A model generated the notes under the pieces. The model did not search any database, was not told the DNA's origin, and saw only the letters and a list, made by a program, of their open reading frames with translations. 64,000 nt of DNA, from assembly GCA_973895155.1 (NCBI GenBank), contig OZ316892.1, forward strand, positions 5,456,001 to 5,520,000, in the 5' to 3' direction. Below are positions 45,311-56,500 of this stretch, piece by piece (the stretch's first letter is position 1; every line of letters starts with the position of its first letter). Source of the stretch: Marsupella aquatica. Lineage: Eukaryota > Marchantiophyta. The position numbers were made by a program, and so were the translations under genes.

Positions 45311-46690
45311 ATGAGAAAATCACAAAAAATGTCATTTTTCACAACTTCTCAAAAAACTCAAAACTTAGCACCGCCGCGTAGCCCACGAAGCTAGGACTCC
45401 AATACTGAAAATCAAAATCAAAATCAAAATTTGACGGAAAAGTTATTCAAATTTTGGTCGAGGTGGGTAAAACCTTGGGAAACTCCCCTGTTTTAACCAC
45501 CTCAGGGAATAACCAAAATACCAAGTACAACCCGTCGTTGGAATTGCGATGTGATCAGTGCGCCGCGTTGCCAACTTCAATGGCTACGACCTCGCCAAAA
45601 AAGAACCAAAAAAGTTATCGTTCGGCGGATGAAATCTTTGTCGGACGGTCAAAAAATAGCTCTCTGGTTTTTTGGAATATTCTATGACCCTTGTACAGGC
45701 CCTGTGGGAATTTTGGAAGAACAATCGAGGGGCTGACACGTGTCCTCGAACCCCCAAAACCCCCTACCACCCTTCGTCGTCGAAATCTGGTCGCGCGCGC
45801 AGAAAATACACACGGCAGAATGTACCCCTCAACACCAAACGCAAGATATCTCACTCGCGTTTTGACGAAATTAAGATCTGATTTCAGATTTGGAAACTAG
45901 ACTCCGAGGCGGTGAAAATCGATATAAGAAGCACCCAAAACAAGGAAAGAATGAGGGAGAAAAAAATTGGTAAAGATGACAGATTTCTCTCAATTGCCAT
46001 AGCCAATTTCGAATCAATTTTTCAAAGAGAAAAAATGGTACCTTGTCAACAACAAATGTTGATGAATTGCACTTGGTGCCGTCACCAAGTCCAACAAGGT
46101 AATTGATTTTGCTTAGCCTTCCTCTTCGCATCAAAGAGCCAATCCCGGACTCAAAAAAATCGTCTTGCCTCAATCTCTCCGTTGAGTCAAAATACTTGAC
46201 GCTTCTCCCTTTGAGTCAATTGCCACGACAAGAAACCCCGATCAGGCAAAAGAGAACTCCATAGCCGGTCAGAAAATCAGAATGCTTCTTTTGCTCGTCC
46301 CGTCGCACACGGTACACACTTGGTAACAAATCAGCTACCAAAACAAACAGCTCATCCCGATCTACAAGCAGAGCTACAGCATGCGATGCCTCCTTTGCCG
46401 TAGAGCTCAAACCGTCGAGAAAACAAACTCTGGTCCCTCCTCCGAAAAACCGTCGAACACGAATGTTACCAACTTTCTTCACAAAATCCAGAACGACAAA
46501 AACTTAGATCTCTCTGCACCACGAGCTCCGTTCAGCAATTTCTTCACACCGTTAGAAAGCTCTTGCCCCGATCTATCCGTTGAGCCCATAAACTCTAAGT
46601 TCCATGCAACGGAACTCCGAGAAATCCACCGACACTCAACACTGGAAAAAACCATCACAAAATCCTGTCACGAACACATGTCACCTCCCA
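45311..46690 (-). other. Leader region of the copia element
   Basis: 1.4 kb between the primer site and the gag start, long for a copia leader. Open stretches occur on both strands, but none shows a family resemblance. Probably non-coding leader. Confidence 0.5.
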
Positions 46691-46707
46691 GGCATGCTCT
46701 GATACCA
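46691..46707 (-). promoter_or_regulatory. tRNA-iMet primer binding site of the copia element
   Basis: On minus the sequence after the LTR and a 2 nt spacer is TGGTATCAGAGCATGCC. TGGTATCAGAGC is the classic site complementary to the 3' end of initiator tRNA-Met. Confidence 0.9.
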
Positions 46708-46709
46708 AT

Positions 46710-47054
46710 TGTTGAGCATAGACGACGATCGCAACGGCAAGCCCATGAACCATCCAACGCACAATAGTCGACACAGAGAGATACGTGGTTCACCTCCACA
46801 TGAGGCTACGTCCACGGGAATATACGAGAGCTTTACTGCACTCTAGGCCGACCGGCCATACCAAGCATCCACAGCACAAGCTCTCCCTATCTCTCAACTG
46901 GCTCCGTAACAATGAGCCTGAGTTCCACCTCTCCAAGCAAACACCGCTTGGTTATAGAGTGTGCACAGCATGACTAACCTAACCAAGTGTGCGACTAAGG
47001 TTAGTCTTAACTACGGTACATTCGTAACTCTAGACCTAAGAGTAAATCCTAACA
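46710..47054 (-). repeat. 5' LTR of the copia element
   Basis: 345 bp, partner of 27791-28135, about 10 differences by eye. A TATA-like CTCTATAACC can be read on minus near 46950-46960. Confidence 0.93.
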
Positions 47055-47840
47055 AATCCGTATTGGAGTTCGGATTGAATCAGGAAATGCAGGAATGTTC
47101 CAAACCACTAAAATTAATGCTCACAAACATTCAATTTATCAAGGAAAAATTAGATTCGGAAACTTTCGCCTGAACCTCATATTCACGCTCTCCGAAGATA
47201 TATGAAATGTCTTATCTAGAAATCCATATCCACTTTTTGAGCAAAGTCCGATAATTGTATCGGACTCCGGATTTCAACCATGAAAGTTCCGACACAATCT
47301 CAGTTTTCTCAGTTTTTGGTTATTTACCGTAACTATTTTACATCACAGTCAATAAGAAATTATTGCACGGTTTGTCAAACTTACCTTGTAGTTACCTCCG
47401 CAATTGACCATAGTTACCTCCGCAAGTGACCATAGTCAACATGCCGTTGTTTCAATAGCAATGCGCAGTCCGATAAAATTATCGCAAAAACTACGAACGG
47501 CAAAAATACTTGCCGACAATACTAAGATCCTTTGGTTCATCGGTTAAATTTCAAAATTGCAACTATCCATATGAAGAAAACACTTTTTGGAATACCAACA
47601 TCAGATAAATTTATCGCTTCAATTTCAAAATTGCAACTTCCATATTCAGAAGGAAACACCTTTTGCAATACCAACATCAGATAAATTTATCGCTTCAATT
47701 TCAAAACTATATAATTTTGCCACAATGCACGTGTAAGAATGAAATTAGAAATCCAAGAAATATACCCTTCTCTGCTATTTTCTCGTTTAGGGCGACGGCC
47801 AATCAAAAGTGGCCACATGGGCCAACCCGTCAATAGACAC

Positions 47841-47849
47841 TATAAAAGG
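47841..47849 (+). promoter_or_regulatory. TATA box of the DUF7869-type transposase gene, copy 2
   Basis: TATAAAAGG, about 121 bp upstream of ATG 47962, conserved with copy 1 (16781-16774). Confidence 0.6.
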
Positions 47850-47961
47850 GCCACCACCGATAAGTTTTTGGCGTCATTATCCAGAGTAGATTTTTGGGAG
47901 TTGTGTTCTTGGAGCAACATTCTGTCCGCTGAGCCATTCGTTTTCCCTGATTGAGGGAGTA

Positions 47962-50768
47962 ATGCAAAGTCCCATAGTGTCTCAAGTAGCCATGTCTGAA
48001 TCAGACACAGATTCACCTTCAAGTTTAGTTGAATCCTCTCCTAATGTTATCGCCCGCTGTTTGCCAAGTTGCATACTTAAAGCTCTAAACCTCTCTCACA
48101 ACAGATAGTGCCCGAAAGCTCTGGCTCAGATTCTGATGCAAGTTCTGGTCCTTAGCCCAGTTCTTACTATGTGTCGCCTAGTAAACGTGAGAAGCATCAT
48201 CTCTTGAGCGTTCCATCGCCAAGAAATGAGAAACTTTCAATTCCAGGTTTAGGTCCAAGACGTCACTTCAGGCCATCCATCCCGGGTTATGGAGAGGGTA
48301 TCCGGCGACGGATACGCATATCGCACTCGGCATTCAAGTCGCCACATTCAACACACGTTCAACGACGGATCTTTCAGTCTTCGAGTGAGGATCGGGAGGG
48401 AGAAATACAAAGACCGATACGGCGATCGGTCTTTGCATTGCCTGGACTGGACATGCGAGCAAGCGAGCGAATCGGATTGCAAAGTCCAAACTCGGCCCTT
48501 TCCTGAATGGTCCGTGGGAATCGTGGTGAACAAGTGCTCAGTTTTCCTGCAGCTCGCAGAGGCGTTGGGACTGCACGTGTGAATTCGGAATCTCCAAGTT
48601 CTCCAGGGCGGACTATGATTGGTTCTTGGCTCTAAGTGTCGAGGAGACGTCTTAGTGGCGTTCGGGTTATGTATAGAGAGCCACGGAGTCCAATTGTGTT
48701 TTCAGATGAGTAGAGTGGATCAGAGGACGAAGATCAGGAAGGAGATAGAGAATCCGATATCATAGTACAAGTTGTGTCTAAATGTTTAGAAGGAGCTGTA
48801 GAAGAGAATAGTTATAGTCGCCTTTTCAGTGCCCCTCTAAATGCGTCAAGGAGATTTATGGAGGATGGTAGCTCAGCAGAGAGTGATGCATCTATTCACG
48901 AGGTACCTGAAGGACCCAAAAATATCAATGTTATCAACGGATTTCAGGCTATAGAGAAGTCAAATGAGCCTAGTGAAAAAGATAGAGACCGAATTACTAG
49001 GAAAGACAATGTGATAAATGATAAATTGAATAGAAACAAAATGGGAGAAATTTATAAGTATCCGGGCTGTTGTGATAATTTTTGTCTGAGGAATTTGGAT
49101 TTGCAGGATATGACAAAACAACGCACATATTACTATGGGCTATCCTACCAAGAGAAGAACGTACTTCTACGAGGATGTGTGAAGGGTGGGCATGCCGGTG
49201 CAAGTGGTTACTCAGTTAGCGGTAGATCCTTTTGTCGGAGTGGTTTTAAGAAATTATTTTCACTAGGAAATAATTGTCTCCAAAAAATCTCAAAGAACAT
49301 GTTTTCTCGGATACATGTTTTCTCGGATACAGATACATTTTGTAGAGAAAAATTGTCCGCACATCTTGGTCTCATTAAGTGGCTGGATGATTTTTTTACT
49401 GTCACAAATGTAGAGAGTCTCCCCAACAAGGTTATCTTTCATTTACCTGACAATTGGACAAAAACAAAAGTTTTCGATGCCTTCCAGTCTGAAACTCTAA
49501 TGCGCCAAGAACAAGGCGTGACATATTCATGGTTTGTTTGCATTTGGAACAAGGAGTTTCCTTGCGTCCGCATCCCCAAAAGGAGTCATTTCTCCACCTG
49601 TGCCCCGTGTACTGAGTTCAAAGCACTCCGTGACAAGGCAACACTCGAAGCAGATAAGAGTAAGTTTCTAAACCCGTGTGTTGTACTCCCGATAATTTTA
49701 TCGGGTTGAGTATTCCCATGCTTCTTCTTTGGTAATGTGTGTGAATATATCGTTTGAACAGTTTGAATACTAATCCCGATAAATTTATCGCTGTCATGCT
49801 TTAACATTACCGTTATTGTGTTTGAATACTGAACCCGATAAATTTATCGCTGTCAGGCCAGCAAAGTCCTAAACCTTTTTATTATTGTAGGAAAATTCTC
49901 AACGGAAAAGCACTGGAGCAAATGTTATAAGAGTTCGAAGAAATATTTGGGCATCTGTATTGATGGAATGGATCAAAAGAAGACAGAGTTACCTCATTTC
50001 ATTTGGTGTCCAAAGAATATGGATGAAAAGTATTTCATCCCTGTACACGTAGTGGGTTGTCTGATCTTCAACAAACAATTAAGTTCAAATGTTTTTTTGA
50101 ACTATCCAAATATTCACAATGATAGCAACTTGACCATCCACGTTATTCAGCATATTTTGAATACCTGGGAAGGTCCGCTTCCTCCAGTGCTGTACCTCCA
50201 GCTTGATAACACTGCTCGAGAAAATAAGAATAAATATTTTATGGCATATTTGAACATGTTGGTGAGATAGGTGTTTTCCAGAAAATAAAGGTTGGTTTTT
50301 TGTTGGTGGGGTACACCCATGATCAAATTGATCAAATGTTTAGCAAGTTTTCTTCAAAATTGAACAAGCAAAAAGCTTTTCGGTTGGACACTCTTTCCGC
50401 AATCATAGAGGAATCCTACAATCCTACGGCAAAGATATTTTTCGTTGATGAGGTTGCCGATTTCAAAAAATTTGTGTCTGACAAGGATCAAGCAAATGAC
50501 AAAGATATGGATAGTCAGGTTCTGCGTACTCTCCATGGCATAAGTGCTCAGAAACAATTTTGGATTACAGGAGTACTTGAAGATGGAAGTGCTCGGTCTG
50601 TCTTCCATGCCAAACATCTTTCCACGACAATAGATTGTGAGGAGCCCGTGGAATTTGTTCGGTATATTCCTTCATCTGGAATGTGGGTCGCACCACAAAT
50701 GGCATTGAAGTCGGCCACGGGAGCAATAGGAGACAATGATGAGCAAGAGAATGATACTAAGGAACAAG
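47962..50768 (+). pseudogene. DUF7869-type putative transposase gene, copy 2 (main part)
   Basis: ATG 47962 opens a Ser/Asp/Glu-rich N-terminus; the frame is broken near 48110. The main first block is 48774-49659, then intron 49660-49890 (GTAAGT...TTGTAG, 231 bp), then an exon from 49891 with IDGMDQKKTELPHF and LQLDNTARENKN. Compared with copy 1 this exon lacks about 70 bp at its start, which removes the premature TAA and keeps frame. A one-base deletion near 50262 then shifts the frame before VGYTHDQIDQ. The downstream frame runs to 50768, where the solo LTR interrupts it. Stops in copies 1 and 2 differ, so they were lost independently. Confidence 0.65.
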
Positions 50769-53220
50769 TGTCACGCGATTGACATGGGTCTTAACACCAA
50801 AGACGTCACTATGGGTGCCAAAACCATCTCCTTGTACCTGAGGATCACGAAGGGATGCTGTGAAGGCCGGTAAACACCACTTTATGCCCTTAACACCAGA
50901 CTATCATAACAAATCTGTCACACATCACCCAAGCTCAATCCCTAAGAACCAAGGTTGGGGATCAGATCTGCGCTCATGATAGTTCTAGTGAGAAGGGGTC
51001 TTCATATCGGGCCCGTACACACAGGGCCTAGCGCTACGGTGCGCATAGGTCTATACATATGCTTACTGTCATAGGTATGTTTCTATTCCGCCACCGGAAT
51101 GTACCCATAAACCAGTGACTCCTGACTGATTCCCGGCTTAGGGACTTCTAAGCCATTGCCCCACCACTCTGCCATTCCACTCTCAACAATCAGAGCTATG
51201 ACAGTCCTCACCCAGCCCGCTTCAATGCACCCTATACACCTCTCAGTGGCGCTGCTAGTCCCATCATACACTCAGATTGCCTCACACACACACACATCCA
51301 TGAGAGAAATGAGGCCTGAGAGGAAAACTCAATTAGATTCAAAGATGTGCACAATAGTTCACTGAGAACACTTGATCCGAACACTAGGGCCGAAGGCTGT
51401 CTCCTCCAGATTGTGACGTGCTTGCCCCGCAAGCCCCGTGCTTGCCATGCAAGCTCAATCCTGAACCTGAGCCCAGCTCACTCCAGATTGCGACGACAGA
51501 TTGGACTCGAACCAATCTCGTACTTGCCTTGCAAACTCAATCTTGAACTCAACCTCCTTCATTGCACTTCATTCTTGGGGACACGTACAGATCTCACACC
51601 TCCATTTCAGAATGTCAAGTTACGCATGCACAGTTGACTCGACTTCAAAGCTGGTACCAGGCCTAACGGCGATCTACCCCAGACTATAATGAGGCCCGGC
51701 CTCACGCTTGCCCTGCAAACTCAGCCCTGGCCATAAATCCCTTAGTGCTCTCTACCAGACAAAGGCCGGGACTCCCCATGGATCACGTAGCCTTGCCAGA
51801 CCGAACTGTAAATGCTCCTTCTGCTGCCCCTCAATCAGTGTCTCAGCCTCCCTAATGTGCTCACCACAAATCACATTGAAATCCTCCCCACAGTTTACAA
51901 TCACCAATACATCACCTATCACAAGGCTCTGTATCGGGGGAAAAGAACCCAGTTGTGCTGCCCACTAGAAAGAGCCACAATGCAGCTCGCAAACCTAGCA
52001 ACCCGTTGCAGCTGTGAAGCTTGGCTGATTACTCCCTAAGTAATAGCACAACCAAGCTTTCCCCAACACGCAGCGTCCAAGTCCAGCCTTGCTTGCACAG
52101 AGCTCCTCCCTGCTGCTCAGTCTAAGTGAGATCACACAACTGAAGTTCCCCCCCTGCCTCTACCGGGGGGCTGCTCTATATACTCTCATACTGAGCCCAA
52201 ATGGGTGGATACTACGCTGTTGGAGCCCCATCCCAGCCCTAACAGAGCCGCCACTATCTCTAACTACTGAACCCTAACTCGCAACTTTATTTCTATCTTG
52301 AATTGACTATGTTCTTCGGATTTGGCCTTCCTCCATGGTTTTTGCGAGCTTGCGCCTCCTCTCCCGATTTCTCTATTCAACCATTTGCTGCGTGGATAGC
52401 AGCGTTGGAAGCGGCTTGAGCTCCTCTTTCCAACGAGGTCAATTATAGCCGATTTGGTCCAATACACAGAGAGTTATGCCCCGCAACCGAGAGGGGGTAC
52501 TCACTGCTGCGCTAACTCGAGTTACATAGCTAACCCAAGTTCGGCTAACCTAGCTATCCTATCTAACCCGAGTAGAGCTAACCCGTGGTCTCGGGTTAGG
52601 CCGCTACCCGCTATCCGCTATCCGCTAACCTAGCCTAAGCTGAGCCCGAACCCGAGCTTACCTATGCTAACCTGAGCCCGAGTTTAGACTAACCCGAGTT
52701 CAGTCTAACCCGGGATCAATCTAATCCGAACCCGGGTTAAGCCTAAGCTGAAGCTGTGTTGACCTGAGCTAAGCTGAAGCCGTGCTTACCTAAGCTAAGC
52801 TGAAGCTGTGCTTACCTAAGCTAAGCTGAAGCCGTGCTCACATAAGCTAAGCCGTGGTCGAGCTTGGGTTAACCCGAAACTGAAGCCGAACCCGCTAATT
52901 CCGGCCACAAGTTAACCCGTCACACTAATCAGGCCGTATCTTCCTTAATACACCTCCGTTTCTCGAGTGTTTTATATCGATTTTACTCGCCTTGACCAGA
53001 TCTTTCCAATGCTCTTTACAGATCCGGATTTGGTGACATATTGAAAGAGATATGGTCGCCGACCACCCGCGACATAGCTTTTATTTCCCTACTCTTAACG
53101 CCATGATTGCCCTTATTCTTGCCATCTTGCTAATTGTTATGCGGTATCAATAGCTACTCCTTGCATACAGCAACCTAGTTAATCAGATCATAGAATAAGG
53201 ACCATGTCATCGGCGTCACA
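50769..53220. mobile_element. 2,452 bp solo LTR with 5 bp target duplication
   Basis: It begins TGTCACGCGATTGACATGG and ends CCATGTCATCGGCGTCACA, so the ends are TG...CA and form an imperfect inverted repeat of about 19 bp. It is flanked by ACAAG (50764-50768 and 53221-53225). Copy 1 of the host element has the uninterrupted site. No long ORF, no paired LTR and no internal retroelement genes are present, so a solo LTR from recombination is the best reading; a large non-autonomous element is the alternative. A TATATA lies near 52175. Confidence 0.65.
52741..52858. repeat. 26 bp tandem repeat within the solo LTR
   Basis: Four to five copies of CCTAAGCTAAGCTGAAGC followed by TGTGCTTA or a close variant. 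It is preceded (52500-52740) by many scattered TAACCCGAG and GCTAACC motifs, giving an internally repetitive 350 bp block. Confidence 0.75.
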
Positions 53221-53225
53221 ACAAG

Positions 53226-53588
53226 ACGAGCGGGCAGCTCAAAATCATTTTTTGACTCTTCAAAAGTATCGGAGAGCAATTGAAGATGGATTCAATTACT
53301 TTGACGACGAAGATCGGCTATGGCCGGAGGGGTCATTTTTTTGACAAAAAAAAAGAAGTGATCCAACACCACCTGAAACTTGCACATTGGAGTTTTGATT
53401 GGAGTTGGCCCAAGGTAAACGTACAAAGAGAACCTACAACCAATCCTACGGAAGCAGCAATGGAACCTATCTTGGTTGATAAAATAGCGGGTGTGAGGAC
53501 AGTCATGTATTCCAGAAGTTGGCAAAAAGTCACATAAATTGGAGACATCAAGGATCTAGAGGTGAATACTAAATTTGCAATGATGTGA
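53226..53588 (+). pseudogene. DUF7869-type transposase gene, copy 2, 3' part
   Basis: It resumes after the solo LTR with CGGGCAGCTCAAAATCATTT and AIEDGFNY-type coding, then EPILVDKIAGVRTVMY, and stops abruptly where Helitron helicase sequence begins at about 53588. The match in copy 1 is about 13840 down to 13463. Confidence 0.65.
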
Positions 53589-53594
53589 ATTGCC

Positions 53595-56500
53595 CTTGCC
53601 TTCACTGGAAGCACTTGTCGAAAATCACCTGCAAATACAACTACAACCCCTCCAAAGATTCGGTCATTATCTCATATGTCGCGTAAAGTTCTATCCAACG
53701 CCTCCACTCCATGCCGATGGATCATGGGTGCTTCATCCCACATAATAAAAGTTGCCCTCCGCAATAATCCAGCAAGGTCAGATTGTTTTTGGATGCTGCA
53801 TGTCGATGTCGAGATTGGTTTCAATGGTAGCTTGAATCTTGAGTGTGCGGTGCGACCTCCATCTAACAAAAGACTTGCAATACCCGAGGAAGCTATGGCC
53901 AATGCGACATCCCCATCTGCACGGACTCTCCGAAGTAGAACATTCTCCACAAATGTTTTGCCCGTCCCCCCTGGTCCATCAATAAAGAATGTCGCTCCAT
54001 CTCGAGCCCTCACGGCTGCAAGTATTGCAGTGTACATTGCCCTTTGACCCTCGTTCAACAACGGCTCTTGCTCTGCAAGTTGTTGTAGAAGTACATCCAT
54101 TGGATAACATGTCTCCTCTCTTATCAACCGGTTTCTATTTTCTTCCTCTTGGAAAAAATCCATACCTGGTTTCGGAAGACCAAACTCCAACAATGTTTTA
54201 CCCACACTTTTCAAAGCCTCATCCATCAAATGTAGAGCAAAGCTTTGTTGTTGCTGCTCTGTAGAATCTAAGAAGCCCATCAATTGCAAACGATACCTAC
54301 AATCATCACTCAAATTGGATGCATGTTGTGCCCATAGGTCGCACGGTTTGGCAACACCTCCAAACAACAATATTGTAATAAATAGTTGTCGTATTTGCAC
54401 ACCGGTGTGCATGCTTGCCGCTTCTTGAAGGCATCTATCCCACTCCTCATCGTTCTCATACAAACCCCGAGCAAGAGCCGTTGCTTGAAAGGTGGGGTAT
54501 ACAGTGCCCTCAAAAGTGCGAAGGTCGATGAATGATGTTGCACCTTTGATGTGAAGAAGAAGCGCCCTCAAATAGTACCGTTCACCCGCGACTGGTGGCA
54601 CAAAATACATCCTACCAATGCTAAACCCTCTTCTTCGTGGGTTCCATGCACGGGAGGACGTATCCCATACAAACTCATGGGGGAAATTGCTGTAGAGAAG
54701 TTGTTTTGCCTGTTCATGCAAAGTGTTAGCTCTGAACCACCCTGTGAGAGTTGTGTCCCTATGAGATTCTTGTTGAACCACATCACTGATGTTAGAATCC
54801 TCATTGAACATTATAGATTGTTCCCCCTCACAATGAACTTGCAGCCGTTGCACCGAAGTAGTACTCTCAGACATTTCAAACTGGTTAATGCGCCATACTC
54901 CCTCAGCAGCAGACACATATCTGGCATCTAAGTGCTCCTTCACTTCATCTCGTTGCTCCACCTCAACCGTTGCCTTATCATGCCCTTTATAACAGTACTT
55001 GTATAAATACTTGATTGCTTTAATAGAGCAACAAATCTCCACATTAATATGGGCATTGAATCTCATGCTCAAATATGGACTATGAGGAACAACCCACCTA
55101 TTGTCAAACTTAAACCCACTTCGGTCTTTTGAGAAATTGCGGCCATCATCCCGACGTCGATACATAGGATACCCATCATCTCCAAAAACTGTTTCGGTTG
55201 AGAATGATCGTGGATAGCCCTTGCTGCACTGCCCGTCAACCATGCAAGGTGAGTTTGGATATACACGACCGCATGGACCATGGACCATGGACTTCATAAT
55301 AGTTTCATATAATTGTGGATGTACTTGTGCGTCCGGTATCTCCGCCGACACCAATTGATCAACCAACTCTGGAGTGCGTAACTTATGTCGTTCCACCAAT
55401 ATTATCAGAATGTGGGCGTGCGGCAGACCCCTCTTTTGAAATTCAATGACATACATAGAGGCAATAGGTCTACCCAATACCCCTGCCCGAATATCCGCCA
55501 ACAGGGCCTTCAACTTAAGTTTGTCGAACACTCTCGCCACAATGTCATCGCGGTTGGCCGGGGTCTGGTAGGGGAAGCACTCCACTTTGATTTCAGGCCA
55601 TTCAGGATTGCACGTAAAAGTTGTGAAAAGGTCAGGAGGCCCATATGTTCGAACAACTGCCATGGCATCCTGATAGGCTTGCATCATATGTCATGCACTA
55701 CCCCCATATGTGGACGGTAAAATGTAGGTCCTACCCACATTGCTTGCTTGTGCATCCCCATCTTGAACTGCATCTTGTAGCCCTTGATATAACTCGGTCC
55801 TAAGCTTTTTCTGATTGTTCCGAATATATGTGAGGCGTGTCTGGTCTATACACGCATATGCATCCACAATAAATTGCTTTAGCAATCTTCCTCCACGAAG
55901 CAGCCAATCATCTTCCCGCCTTGCATGTAACATATATGCATAGTATTGAAGTTGGGTCACTTTCTTAGAACCATTTCGTCCACCCCTCGCTCCTGGTTCA
56001 ACAGGCACAATGACCCCATCTTGGAATTCGTGCCCTGCCAACGGGATGTCATAAGACCATCCATCCTGTCCATGAGGAAAGAGTAAAACATAATGGAGCG
56101 GTGCATAGGACCTATGCCACTCGGAAATCCGTTGTAGGCCACCATTCCTCTTCCTTAGGATTATATCCCTCCCACATGTTTCAATATCCTCATCTCCGAC
56201 CATTATCACGCCAATTTCATCTGCCGTCGGCTTATTGTAGCGCCTAGGGTCTGTGTCCCGCTCCGCTACAATACGTAGCAATACGTCTGGCACATCGGTG
56301 TTGTCAATGCGGCTCCCTGCATTTTTAAAGACCCTCACATATGGATTGTACGTATGGAGCATCTCTTGCAAGGAAGCCAACACCACCTGATCCAATTGTG
56401 GCATCCTATTCATCCTGGAACCCAAAAAAAATCCATAAGACAGCTTATTCCAAAGATCATGTAATATGAAAGGAAATTGAGGCAAAAAGTTGTACATGTT

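Larger units (their letters stand above)
27791..47054 (-). mobile_element. Ty1/copia LTR retrotransposon, minus, split by a nested gypsy element
   Basis: LTRs of 345 bp lie at both ends and the target duplication is AATCC (27786-27790 and 47055-47059). Without the nested gypsy element it is about 6.9 kb. Order on minus is LTR, tRNA-iMet-type primer site, long leader, gag, protease, integrase, reverse transcriptase, RNase H, polypurine tract, LTR, as in Ty1/copia. The LTRs differ at about 10 of 345 positions (about 3%, counted by eye). Coding is broken by several stops and a 309 bp MITE-like insertion. Confidence 0.93.
27708..53588 (+). mobile_element. DUF7869-type transposable element, copy 2, split by a copia element and a solo LTR
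   Basis: The pieces are 27708-27790, 47055-50768 and 53226-53588. Joined in order they match copy 1 (17636 down to about 13463) in reverse complement. The copia element sits after 27790 with TSD AATCC on both sides; the solo LTR sits after 50768 with TSD ACAAG on both sides. The 3' end is lost where the Helitron fragment begins, at about 53588. The upstream part holds palindromic GATAAATTTATC sites at 47604 and 47680. Confidence 0.65.

Noticed and set aside
46381-46767. 128-codon ORF in the copia leader
   Set aside because: It lies antisense to the element, runs across the primer site into the LTR, and has no domain; probably chance.
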